Below are positions 1 to 10,489 of a DNA stretch of 64,000 bases, piece by piece (the stretch's first letter is position 1; every line of letters begins with the position of its first letter). The stretch spans positions 31,073,962 through 31,137,961 of the forward strand of contig JAFMSR010000003.1 in assembly GCA_022818135.1 (NCBI GenBank), written 5' to 3'. This DNA comes from Saxidomus purpurata. Taxonomy: Eukaryota > Mollusca > Bivalvia > Venerida > Veneridae. The notes beneath the pieces were generated by a model. The model was not told the DNA's origin. It worked only from the letters and a program-made list of their open reading frames with translations, and did not search any database. Position numbers and translations under genes: made by a program.

Positions 1-1181
1 ATGTACTTGACCATTGTATGAAGTTGTATTGAATTCCGACAAGTAGTTTTCAAGTTATGCTCCGGACAAAGAAAAGTATCAAAATGCTATAACTCTCTTA
101 TGAGTCAAGAAAGAGTTATGGTTCCTGTACACTACACTTCCTCTCATTGTGTTAGACCATTGTATGAAGTTGTATTGAATTCCAACCAGTAGTTTTCAAG
201 TAACGCTCCTGACAAGGAAAAGTAACAAAGGGCAATAACTCTGTAAATACTCAAGATAGAGTTATGGTTCTTGTACACTGCACTTCCTCTCATTGTGCTT
301 GACCATTGTATGTAGTTGTATTGAATTCCAACCAGTAGTTTTCAAGAAATGCTACGGACAAGGAAAAGTAACAAAGGGCAATAACTCTGTAATGAGTCAA
401 GATTGAGTTATGGTTCATAAGCACTGCACTTCCTTTCAATGTACTTGACCATTGTATGAAGTTGTATTGAATTCCCACCAATAGTTTTCAAGTTATGCTC
501 CGAACAAAGAAAAGTAACAAAGGGCAATAACTCTGTAATTACTCAAAATAGAGTTATGGTTCTTGTGCACTGCACTTCCTCTTATTGTGCTTGACCATTG
601 TATGTAGTTGTATTGAATTCCAACCAGTAGTTTTCAAGTAATGCTCCGGACAAGGAAAAGTAACAAAGGGCAATAACTCTCTAATGAGTCAAGAAAGAGT
701 TATGGTTCATGTGCACTGCACTTCCTTTCAATGTACTTGACCATTGTATGAAGTTGTATTGAATTCCCACCAATAGTTTTCAAGTTATGCTCCGAACAAG
801 GAAAAGTAACAAAGGGCAATAACTCTGTAATTACTCAAAATAGAGTTATGGTTCTTGTGCACTGCACTTCCTCTTATTGCGCTTGACCATTGTATGAAGT
901 TGTATTGAATTCCGACTAGTAGTTTTCAAGTTATGCTCCAGACAAGGAAAAGTAACAAAGGGCAATAACTCTGTAATGAGTCAAGATGGAGTTATGGTTC
1001 TTGTGCACTGCACTCCCTCTCAATGTGCTTGATCATTGTATGAAGTTGTATTGAATTCCAACTAATAGTTTTTAAGTTATGCTCCAGACAAGGAAAATGC
1101 AATGGACCGCCTGACCGACCGACCGACCAACCACCGGGTGACTCCTATATACCCCCCCAAACTTCGTTTCGGGGGTATAAT
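1..1181. repeat. 144-bp tandem repeat cluster (pearl/Helitron-like), 3' end present
   Basis: About eight diverged copies of a unit of roughly 144 bp, recognisable by 'ccattgtatgaagttgtatt', 'gctccggacaagg' and 'gggcaataactctg'. The cluster starts before the window. It ends with a (GACC)n tract near 1107-1127 and a hairpin at 1147-1179, where ATACCCCC pairs with GGGGGTAT around 'aaacttcg'. The order of tandem core, tetranucleotide seed and terminal hairpin matches the 'pearl'-type repeats known from bivalves, which are regarded as non-autonomous Helitron relatives. The family placement is inference; the structure is seen directly. Short open frames here are repeat translations. Confidence 0.85.
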
Positions 1182-1564
1182 GAACAACTTTTCAGGCTGA
1201 TCTTAATTTAAGCTTTTCTTTCTCAGTCCTATTAAGCCTCCTGCAGATCTATAAGTACTGAAATGAATTTCCCAGGAAGCAGCAGAAAAAGAAAGTAAAT
1301 ATCTGTGTAACGACCCTGTCATGGAGAAAACGAAACCAAAAATACAACAGTCCTTACAGCAGAGTTTGCTCCAGTAAAAACGTATATGAAATTTATTTTA
1401 TCCTAATTTTAAGACATGAATTATTGAATCTTATAGCCATTAATTGTCTGACTAAAAAGATATAAAAGTAAGTTCTTGGGATAGAATATTCGCCTGGCTA
1501 GGGTAACTGTAAGCTATCAATTTATAATTGCGAAAATATGTGACAAATTGATCAAAACATATTA

Positions 1565-1658
1565 GACTGCCACATAAAACGACCAAATATTTGGATATTC
1601 GTTCGAAAAGCTGACCGAATATCCAAATACAAATTTAAATTTTCGTTGACATCCCTAG
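1565..1658 (-). mobile_element. hAT-like element terminus
   Basis: Read on the minus strand this begins CTAGGGATGTCAACGAA and continues with TTGGATATTCGGTCAG. It is clearly related to the terminus that opens at 63863 on the plus strand. CTAGGGATGTCAACGA-type ends belong to hAT-like elements. The other end of this copy and its TSD were not found. Confidence 0.55.
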
Positions 1659-1659
1659 T

Positions 1660-2180
1660 TCTTTGATATCACAATTCCACTCAATGCTGTCTATCTTTGT
1701 ACACAGTTGGAATAAATTCCCTTCAATATTTTGCAGTTATACTCTGAGGAAAAAATATATATCATACAAGGCAGAGTAATACTTCTTGCTCGCTACACTG
1801 TCTGAATATTTCCATTCCATACTAGGTAGGGACATGGTTCTTGCACACAACACATTGTCTTAATGTGCTGAACATTTGTGTCCAGTTATTTTAAAATTAA
1901 TCAATGCAAGACAAACTTACAGTCCGGACAGGAATGTGTGCATATATACAGGATTCCATTACCTTCAAACTCTAAGTGTGACCTTGACCTTTGAGGTAGG
2001 GATGTGGGTCTTGCACGCGACAGGTCGTCTTGATGTGATGGACATTTGTGCCAAGTTATTTTAAAATCCTTCAATGCATGACAAAGTTGCAGTCCGGACA
2101 CGAATGTGTAAGTGGGGATGCACAGATGGACTGACGATGCGATTTAAAAAATGTCTCCTCCCCTTTCTTCTGGGGAGACA
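1660..2180 (+). repeat. pearl-like element with ~175-bp core and 3' hairpin
   Basis: Contains 'ttttaaaatccttcaatgca', 'agtccggacacgaatgtg' and 'gtgaccttgacctttgaggt' units related to 25586-26200. It ends with a hairpin at 2153-2179, where GTCTCC pairs with GGAGAC around a pyrimidine-rich loop. It lies just downstream of the RING exon of the minus-strand gene. No protein is encoded. Confidence 0.65.
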
Positions 2181-2282
2181 CTATGACAGTCACAATGTTT
2201 AGCTCAATTTTCAATTGTAACAATGGGAATGAATTTTGAAATCCGCATTTACATCTTCATACCGAGGCATAAGAATGTCCAT

Positions 2283-2464
2283 TCAGTTCCAGAAAGTGGT
2301 TATTTTTTCATTTATTATTGTGTCACAGTATGGACAAGTGGTGATGTTCTCAGCACAGTCTTCACATAGTCTGTGATGTCCACATGGCAGGAACAAAATA
2401 TTTCTGAAATTTTCTCTGCAATTCTTGCATCTCATATTTGCATTTAAACGTTGGTTCTCTATCA
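2283..2464 (-). CDS. IAP-like protein, last exon: C-terminal RING finger
   Basis: This exon encodes the final ~60 residues and the TGA stop of the large minus-strand gene. A C3HC4 RING is visible: CKNC, then LPCGHH, LCEDC and CPYC, ending ITTFWN. The layout and the C-terminal position match the RING of inhibitor-of-apoptosis proteins, which acts as an E3 ubiquitin ligase and dimerises through the last residues. The lead-in IENQRL resembles the helix that precedes IAP RINGs. The upstream boundary is a good acceptor, a T-rich tract ending TTTTTTGTAG at 2465-2467, and the exon needs one base from the previous exon. The RING call is firm. The link to the BIR exons rests on strand, order and family architecture. 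Confidence 0.85.
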
Positions 2465-2599
2465 CTACAAAAAAGAAAATGCTAATTCTTTAAATTTTAC
2501 TGTATGACAAGAAATCCTTTTTATTTTACAAAATAAAACAAAGTTAATTGATTAAGTAACAAGAAGCCAATTTAGGGCCAGTATTGCTCAACTGGACTG

Positions 2600-3471
2600 A
2601 CTGGACTGTTCTGAATAAGTTTTGTTAAAGCTAACAGAGGTGACTGTGACCTTGACAGCCTGACCCAATAAACAGTAGGGAACATCTACTCAGTAAGACC
2701 AATCATCCTATGAAGTTCAAAGACCGCTGTTGATACCAAGATCTCAAAATATTGAGAAGAAATGATTTTCAAAGTTTGGGTCACTGTGACCTTGACCTCT
2801 CATCCAAAAACAATAGGGATCATCTACAGGTTACAATCAACCTTCTGAGCAGGTTCCATTAAATTAAAATGAAAACTGTAACCTGTAGAATGTTATCAAG
2901 GAAAAGCTAACAGAGGTCACTCTCTCTGACCTACTGGCCCCAAAACAGTAGGGATTATCTACTCAGTAAGACCAATCATCTTATGAAGATTGAAGACTGT
3001 GGGTGATACAGATCTCAAAATATTGAGCAGAAACAAATTTCAAAGTTAGGGTCACTGCAACCTTGACCTTTGACAATAGATTTCATGTACAGGTTGTATG
3101 CATCCTTTTGTGACCTGTATAGAGTTATCAAGGAAAAGCTAACGGAAGTCACTGTGACCTAGACCTTTGACCAACAAAACAGTAGGCATCAATTACTCAA
3201 TAAGACCAATCATCATATTAAGTTTGAAGACTGATGGCGATATAGATCTAAAAACATTGAGCTGTAAAGATTTTCAAAGTTCGGGTCACTGTGACTTTGA
3301 CTCCAAAAATAATAGGGATCATCTGCAGGTTGCAGGCAGCTCTTTCACCAAGTTTCATGAAAGTCAAATGAAAATTGTGACCTGAAGAGTATAACCTAGG
3401 AAAAGATTACAGACAACGGAAAAACCACCATGGAATCAGCTATCATGGACTTTGTCTAGCAGAGCTAAAAA
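2600..3471 (+). repeat. tandem ~250-bp repeat rich in TGACCTTGACC, pearl-like tail
   Basis: Three diverged units carry 'aaggaaaagctaacagaggt', 'gtcactgtgaccttgacc', 'caaaacagtagggat' and 'actcagtaagaccaatcat'. The block ends in 'gcagagctaaaaaa', a tail like that of the GAGGGCC family. The same family recurs at 23880-24640. Each unit holds directly repeated TGACCT half-sites. Confidence 0.7.
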
Positions 3472-4051
3472 ATGACACAATTGATTAACTCTACACTGCT
3501 ATATTGATATAAAAAATCTTTTGTATGATAACAATCTTAATTTTGTTTTTACTTTTTCAAATTGTAAACTGTAGTATTCTTGGCAATCTTTAGCTGAACA
3601 TTTGAGATCAGTCTAAAGGAGAAGTTTTACAACACTAGAGTTAGACTACTGCTATATTCACCCCTCCCCCAACAGATGAATCTATCAGCATTCACAATTT
3701 CTTAAATCCTTAATCATGGACCTATATACACATGGAGTGGCAACTCTTGCATTTTCCTATACAAAACATCAAGTTCTCCCATATGGTGAGATTTTTGCAT
3801 GAGAGGAAAATATCTGTAGTTATCAGAATTAAGAACAATCAGCTTCTGGCAGTCTTTAATATTGCAAAATTTTTCTAATATCCCATTCTTGCTGAATAAA
3901 TATCACAAACCTTTGGTCAACATTTTTTTAAAAACATGAGCAAGCACAAGGTTTTACTATACAGGAAACTCATATATGTTACCAATTTATTAATTTTGGA
4001 AAGTTGCCAATCCATGTGTAAATAGGAATGTGCATTAATCAAACAGTATAC
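3472..4051. other. intron sequence, nothing recognised
   Basis: AT-rich intron between the RING exon and the next upstream exon of the IAP-like gene. I see no gene, clear repeat or RNA. The 19-nt string at 3718-3736 recurs at the window's right edge, inside a hAT-like element. Confidence 0.5.
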
Positions 4052-4157
4052 CTAAACAAATGGTACAATCGGCACGTTCACAGTTGAAATTCTCTTCTTT
4101 CTTGTCCTTCCCTTTGCCCAGGTAGAATCAAATCTGGCATAGGCAAATCATCATTAC
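4052..4157 (-). CDS. IAP-like protein, penultimate exon (reading frame unresolved)
   Basis: The acceptor ATATTCAG|GT lies at 4158-4160 and is phase-compatible with the exon at 10346-10436. In that phase the exon reads GNDDLPMPDLILPGQREGQE and on to a TGA at 4078-4080, an acidic-to-basic linker. A canonical donor G|GTATAC sits at 4052/4051, with the phase that the RING exon needs, but only in a different frame (…NCERADCTICL). So the two good splice sites cannot be joined without a one-base shift. Possible explanations are a sequencing or assembly indel, a missed micro-exon, a real frameshift mutation, or an isoform that ends here without the RING. The exon is probable; its end and frame are uncertain. 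Confidence 0.45.
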
Positions 4158-4587
4158 CTGAATATGAAAGAAAGCTGTTTGAAAATACAACAAGAGGACT
4201 AAAATGGCCTTGCCCCTCAAATGAGCTAACTCTGTGGTGCTCAACTCTGTAGTCAGATCTGAACCAACCTGAGAGCGGGACTTTTAATGAACTTCTTATA
4301 ATTTCAACGGGATAAAAATGCTCACTATAGGTCATTTAAAGATATGATTAGTATGGTTCTCCTCTTGTTGAATGGAAATCTTTTTCAAACATAGAGGAAT
4401 CTCATTACCTCAAAACTGTTTGCTAGTCATTTACTTGTCCCACCTAAGTATTTCCAAACTAAATTTTAATAGACTCATTAATTCAGATAGAATTTAAAGC
4501 AAACATTTTGACTGGTTTCTTTAACTTGAGGAGTAGCTGTCTTTGTATAGTTTAAACAAGTTTTCAATAAACCAGTCTTAAATACAA

Positions 4588-5165
4588 GATGGCCAAGATG
4601 GCCCTAAATTGCTCACCTGGCTACCATTTGCTTTAATTCAAGGTCATCAATAGCAGAAAGGATCTATTTTGACCTAGGAATCATGATTTGAACAATCTTC
4701 ATTGAGGTCCTCTAGGCAATGCCACACGCTAAATATCTAAGCTCTAGGTATTATGGTTTAAGAGAAGAATTTTAAAGTTGTCCCTATATAAGCCTATGTA
4801 AATTAAGTGCCTCTGCTGAAATTAGTTTTTCATGGTGTAAAACAGGTAAGAGTACAATATTCTTCCCTATCAAGATGTAAGGACGTTGTTTACAAAAGTT
4901 TTAATTTACGGGATAAAATTCATTTTGATATATTCTTGTATGATTCACCTGAATATTAAATATAATCGTTACAATTTCTCAAAATTATGACGGAATTTAA
5001 ATTAACGTTTGTTCAATGTGGCTTCATAGAAGTCGACAACATCATGCTATATTCCAAATATCTAAGGTCTGAGTTTAGTGGTTCTAGACAAAAAGATTTA
5101 AAAAGTTTTCCCCATGTAAGCCTGTGTAAAATCTAGTGACCCCCATTTTGCATGCCAAAAATAAT
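4588..5165 (+). repeat. decayed GAGGGCC-family pearl-like element
   Basis: Begins with 'gccaagatggccc' and 'gctcacctggctacca' and contains 'ccaaatatctaaggtctgag' and 'aagttttcccc', all hallmarks of the family seen intact at 15383-16366. The 3' hairpin is missing, so this is an old truncated copy. Confidence 0.55.
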
Positions 5166-5532
5166 TCTTATTTACAATTAAGGTGTGCTAATGCAAGTCA
5201 TAGTATGTTATTACAAGAAATAAGGCCAGAGCCTTTTATTTTTTGTTACTCAGTTTAAAATTAAAAAGCTCCGTATGGGGGAGGGGGTTGAAAGAATTTT
5301 TATACATTACAAACTTTGTTTCATCATGGCCCTGCTTTCTCTTCTAAAATCCAACTTAAGAACAGCCTCGAAAAATAACAAAAACCGTTAAAAGGTGACA
5401 AACGAAAAAGCAGCGATTTTCGGCTAACTATTTCACGTGTAAGGTATCAAGTGATTGCAAGAAATGTTTTTGAAACTTTTTTATTGATTGAATATTACAT
5501 TTTATAACATATTTGGCCAACACACTTGATTA

Positions 5533-7303
5533 AACTAGACCTATCACTAAATGTGTACCCAAAAAAGACTGCTTTATCAACTGAGGAAGTTAGAAGTAAC
5601 AGAATACTTTGCAAAAAAAAAATTATAGAGATATCGTTCTTAGCAATAACTGTAATTTGTCAAGATAGAGTTATGGTTCTTGTATACTGCACTCCCTGTC
5701 ATTGTGCTTGAACACTGTATAAAGTTCGATTGAATTCCTACAAGTGGTTTTCAAGCTATGCTCCGGACAAGGAAAAACTAGAGCTATCACTAAATGTGAT
5801 TAATACCCCCAAAAGGATTGCTTTATAAACTGAAGAAGTTCGTAGTAACATAATACCTTGCAAACAAACTAAAAAGAGATATTGTTCTTAGCAGTTCCTC
5901 TCATTGTGCTTGACCATTGTATGAAGTTGTATTGAATTCCAACTTGTAGTTTTCGGAAAATGCTCCAGACAGGGAAAAGTAACAAAGGGCAATAACCCTG
6001 TAATTAGTCAAGATGGAGTTATGGTTACTGTGCACTGCACTCCCTCTCACTGTGCTGGACCATTGTATGAAGTTGTATTGAATTCCAACCAGAAGTTTTC
6101 AAGTTATGCTCCGGACAAGGAAAAGTAACAAAGGGTAATAACTCTGTAATGAGTCAAGATGGAGTTATGGTTCCTGTGCACTGCACTTCCTCTAAATGTA
6201 CTTGACCATTGTATGACGTTGTATTGAATTCCAACTAGTAGTTTTCAAGTTATACTTCGGACAAGGAAAAGTAACAAAGGGCAATAACTCAGTAAATACT
6301 CAAGATAGAGTTATAGTTCTTGTACACTGCACTTCCTCTGAGTGTGCTTGATCATTGTATGAAGTTGTATTGAATTCCAACCAGTAGTTTTCAAGTTATG
6401 CTCCAGACAAGGAAAAGTAACAAAGGGCAATAACTCTGTAATTAGTCAAGATGGAGTTATAGTTCTTGTGCACTGCACTTCCTCTCAATGTGCTTGATCA
6501 TTGTATGAAGTTGTATTGAATTCCAACCAGTAGTTTTCAAGTTATGCTCCGGACAAGGAAAACTAACAAAGGGCAATAACTCTGTAAATACTCAAGATAG
6601 AGTTATAGTTCTTGTACACTGCACTTCCTCTGAGTGTGCTTGACCATTGTATGAAGTTGTATTGAATTCCAACTAGTAGTTTTCAAGTTATGCTCCGGAC
6701 AAGGAAAAGTAACAAAGGGCAATAACTCTGTAATTAGTCAAGATGGAGTTATAGTTCTTGTGCACTGCACTTCCTCTCAATGTGCTTGACCATTGTATGA
6801 AGTTGTATTGAATTCCAACCAGTAGTTTTCAAGTTATGCTCCGGACAAGGAAAAGTAACAAAGGGCAATAACTCTGTAATTAGTCAAGATGGAGTTATAG
6901 TTCTTGTGCACTGCACTTCCTCTCAGTGTGCTTGACCATTGAATGAAGTTGTATTGAATTCCAACTAGTAGTTTTCAAGTTATGCTCCGGACAAGGAAAA
7001 TGCAACAGACTGCCCGACCGACCGACCAACCGACCGACCGACCAACCACCGGGTGACTCCTATATACCCCCCTAAACTTCGTTTTGGGGGTATAATAACA
7101 AAGGGCAATAACTCTGTAATTAGTCAAGATAGAGTTATGGTTATTGTACACTGCACTTCCCCTAATTGTACTTGACCATTTTATAAATTTTATTGAATTC
7201 CAACCAGTAGTTTTCAAGTTATGCTCTGGACAAGGAAAAGTAACAAAGGGCAATGACCCTGTAATTACTTAAGATAGGGTTATGGTTCTTGTACACTGCA
7301 CTT
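5533..7303 (+). repeat. 144-bp tandem cluster with two 5' heads (pearl-like)
   Basis: Two copies of the family head lie in tandem at 5533 and 5776 (ACTAGA[G/C]CTATCACTAA). About ten 144-bp core units follow, then (GACC)n at 7015-7045 and the terminal hairpin ATACCCCC…GGGGGTAT ending at about 7096. One and a half more core units follow the hairpin to 7303, so the cluster is chimeric, probably through unequal exchange or a nested insertion. Confidence 0.85.
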
Positions 7304-7764
7304 GAAAATACCAAAAAATAGCCGCGCCAAATTTCAGTTACGATAAATGGAACTAGAGGTTCAAGATGGCCCTATATCGCTCACCTGTATATCAATTGCC
7401 AATAATACAAGGGAACATGACTTTAACATAATTCATAGAGGTCCACTTTATAACTATATGCGAAATCAAGTGACCCCCCTGCTGGGAAAGGTTAATTTTC
7501 AATCAGGGTCCATTATTTGAACAACCTTGGTAAAGGTCCACAAGGCAATGCTATATCCAAGTTCTAGGCCTTGTGATTTCAGAGAAGAAGACGTTTAAAG
7601 TTTTTCCAATGTTAAATCAAGAGAGCCCCCCATGCTGGGTCAGTTTTGACCCAGGGGTCTTGAATTGAACAATCTTGGTAGAGGTCCACTAGGCAATGCT
7701 ACCTGCCAAATATCTCAGATCTAGGCGCTGTGGTTTCAGAGAAGATTTTTCCAATAAAAGCCTA

Positions 7765-8872
7765 CAGTACAGGCCTGGAGGATTATGCAAAAAACACAAT
7801 GTTTCTCCAAGTCTTTTGGAGTGACTTCGCGTGAAAATATTTATTAATTAAAATATTGGTAAAACACACCTGTCAAAGCAGCCTGTTGCATTAAGATCCA
7901 TTGCATCACAAAGATTGAATCAGACATTGTCGCCGACGTTTTTCTTTGAGAATTGCCGCTACTGTTTGCAGCGTTTTGTTGTTTTTTTTGTTGTTTTAAA
8001 AAGCATTGAGTTACTTTTTTGTCTATCAATCAAAGAACCTTAAATATGTATCACCTTTATGTTGATTTAAAATATTTATTTCCGTTCAAACTCCGCTGTA
8101 ATTGGTCCCTTAGCATTGTCACTCGCGATAGGTGAGAAAAATATGGCCTGTATTACTAATTCAGTCAATTTTGAAATTGTTTGCAAATCCAAGCTGTGTG
8201 ACACATATAAGTTGTGAATGCAAAACGTATTTATCAATTAACATTTCCAATTGTTCTGTATTTAAATCAAAATGTTTTAGAGAAAATCGCGGCGCCGTTT
8301 TTTTTGTCATTAATTGTTTCATCAACTGTCAAAGCCAACATTTTTCTGGTAACCATTTTCTACTATTTATTCAATTCAATAACCTTTGCTGAAATATTCA
8401 TTTTTACTTCAACCTTTTTTGTTCATAGAGATAAAGCTGCAGGTGTTACGAGATCAAAGAACAAACGCCGACGCACATTGTACAAGTGAGTTTTGTTTGA
8501 TCTTAGGGAAGCATGTGGCATCAAACAGACCAAGTTATTTGACAGATTGAGACATAAAAAAGTAATTCTAGACAACAGTCTGATAATTTTGGGTGATAAA
8601 ATATATTGAACCCGTTATATAAATGTACATCGGTCGGCAAATATCTTTGAATGTAATATGTATACAATTCAGAAACATTTCATGTGTAGACACATTTCTA
8701 CAGGATATAATGTATTTGATTTTTATGTTCCGTAAACCCGTTCATTTACCTGTAAAATCACTCGAAGTGCCGCGATTTTACTCCCGCGAAGTGACGCGAT
8801 ATCTCAGAGGTACTCACGCGAAGTGTAGAGTGAAAAACTCCACACTGCGCATAATCCTTCAGGCCTGTACTG
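7765..8872. mobile_element. non-autonomous TA-flanked (Tc1/mariner-like) element, 1108 bp
   Basis: The terminal inverted repeats start CAGTACAGGCCTG at 7765 and are mirrored by CAGGCCTGTACTG ending at 8872, with about one mismatch over 25 bp. They are flanked by TA at 7763-7764 and 8873-8874. Removing the element restores the host repeat 'cctatgtaaaacc', which confirms the boundaries and the TA duplication. Subterminal CGCGAAGTG motifs occur near both ends (7824 region inverted; 8763, 8785 and 8817). Overlapping short open frames at 8132-8489 have no transposase motif that I recognise. Confidence 0.85.
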
Positions 8873-8932
8873 TATGTAAAACCAAGTGACCTCCCAGGCA
8901 GCGTCAATTTTGACGAAGGGCTCTTAATTTGA

Positions 8933-9534
8933 ACTAGATGCCCACGTGCAACATGTCGAGCCTGCCAGCTGTCAAAAGGACTAACTGCTTACTAAGTAGA
9001 GATAGGTCAAAATACACCTAAATATTGGATGTAACATGCATGTTGTATCACAGAAAAGTGGTCTCGATTTTACTCTAAGACAAGTAATAAAAAATTTACA
9101 ATATAAGCTATTTATAGTTACAACAAAGGGAAGTAATTCTAAAAACAAGGGTAGCCCATGATGGTGAACATTTGTACGAAGTAACATCAAAATCCCTCCA
9201 TGCATGAATAGGAAATGCTCCGGACAAAGTCATTCTTGAATTTGACCTTTAACCTCTAAGTGTGACCTTGACCTTAGACCTAGGGACCTGGTTCTTGCTC
9301 ATGACACTCCGTCTCATGATGGTGAACATTTGTGCCAAGTTAAATTAAAATCCCTCCATGCATGAAAAAGATATGCTCCGGACAGTCATTCTTGAATTTG
9401 ACCTTTAACCTCCAAGTGTGACCTTGACCTTAGACCTAGGGACCTGGTTCTTGTGCATGACACTCCGTCTCATGATGGTGAACATTTGTGCCAAGTAACA
9501 TCAAAATCCCTCTATGCATGAAAGCGGGCTCGAC
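8933..9534 (+). mobile_element. pearl-like element nested in the composite repeat
   Basis: Begins ACTAGATGCCCACGTGCAAC and ends at '…gcgggctcgac', inserted in 'tttgaacaatcttgg' with at most a 3-bp overlap. The core is a 150-bp unit repeated about two and a half times, with 'gctccggacaaagtcattc', 'gtgaccttgaccttagacct' and 'catgatggtgaacatttgt'. 'tgtcgagcctgcc' near the start and 'gcgggctcgaca' at the end form a short inverted pair. Confidence 0.65.
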
Positions 9535-9662
9535 AACAATCTTGGTAGAGGTCCACTAGACAATGCTACATGCGAAATATCTAGGCTTTGTGGTTTAAAT
9601 CAGAGATGATTTTTAAAGTTTTTCCTATTTTATGCCATAGCAACCAGAGTTCTGCATGGAAT

Positions 9663-10076
9663 GGAATTCTTTGAACAATTTTGGTAGAGGTCCACTAGAC
9701 AATGCTACATGCCAAATATCTAGGCTTTGTGGTTTCAATCAGAGGAGATTTTAAAGTTTTTCCTATTTTATGCCATAGCAACCAGAGTTCTGCATGGAAT
9801 GGAATTCTTTGAACAATTTTGGTAGAGGTCCACTAGACAATGCTACATGCCAAATATCTAGGCTTTGTGGTTTCAATCAGAGGAGATTTTAAAGTTTTTC
9901 CTATTTTATGCCATAGCAACCAGAGTTCTGCATGGAATGGAATTCTTTGAACAATTTTGGTAGAGGTCCACTAGACAATGCTACATGCCAAATATCTAGG
10001 CTTTGTGGTTTCAATCAGAGGAGATTTTAAAGTTTTTCCTATTTTATGCCATAGCAACCAGAGTTCTGCATGGAAT
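9663..10076. repeat. three essentially identical 138-bp tandem units
   Basis: 'ggaattcttt' recurs at 9663, 9801 and 9939 and, with one change, at 10077: an exact 138-bp period. The units are virtually identical, unlike the diverged units elsewhere in the same element, so the amplification is recent. Confidence 0.9.
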
Positions 10077-10345
10077 GGAATTTTTTGAACAATTTTGGTA
10101 GAGCTTCATGCAAGGAACATGCCTGCATAGTGTCATCAACATTGGCCCAGTGGTTTCAGAGGAGATATCATTTTAATCATAATGTTGACGGACAACAGAC
10201 AATCATCCATTAGAAAATTTCACCCTGGGAAAGCCAGGTGAGCTAACTAGGTTCCATTTGCTCTTTAGACATACTTTATGCAAACACTCCAAAATCATGA
10301 AAAATGCCATGTTAAGACTCAATACAAGTTTCTAATCTAAGATAC

Positions 10346-10436
10346 CTGTATCTTCTAATCTAAGTTCTGCCACACCATGTCCTGTAGGTCCTCCCCCCTG
10401 CAGCCTTTGAGGCAGTGGAACCACTATAGTAGGGTC
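10346..10436 (-). CDS. IAP-like protein, linker exon after BIR2
   Basis: The acceptor TTTTGTAG|GACCC lies at 10437-10438 and the donor ACAG|GTATCT at 10344-10345. These bound 91 bases that read open in phase 0, encoding DPTIVVPLPQRLQGGGPTGH and about ten more residues. The phase agrees with the end of the BIR2 exon (14654). The Gly/Pro-rich composition suggests a flexible linker between BIR2 and the C-terminal part; no domain is recognised. The support is splice sites and phase only, since the peptide itself is not diagnostic. Confidence 0.6.
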
Positions 10437-10489
10437 CTACAAAAGGAACACATACATAACATTTAGCATGTTAGAAATGTATGGGAAAT

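Larger units (their letters stand above)
7352..10246 (+). mobile_element. composite GAGGGCC-family pearl-like element with two nested insertions
   Basis: The head (ACTAGAGG…AAGATGGCCCTATATCG) is at 7352. Core units follow, and the 3' end 'caccctgggaaagccaggtg' plus 'agcta' lies at 10221-10245. The element is interrupted at 7765-8872 by a TA-flanked DNA transposon and at about 8933-9534 by a second pearl-like element. Family sequence resumes at the exact base after each insertion, so the order of events can be read. The last core unit is tandemly triplicated (9663-10076). Confidence 0.75.

Noticed and set aside
3718..3736. 19-nt identity with the right edge of the window (63982-64000)
   Set aside because: Flanking sequence does not align within what can be seen; too short to call a repeat pair.
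6975..7253. Families of similar 60-90-codon open frames in the 144-bp clusters (also 33108-33484, 37690-38943)
   Set aside because: They recur because the DNA repeat recurs; frames are not conserved between units and show no protein features.
8132..8489. Two overlapping open frames in the TA-flanked element, possible transposase
   Set aside because: No DDE/D motif or helix-turn-helix is visible, and the element is too short for a mariner gene in this frame. Treated as non-autonomous.
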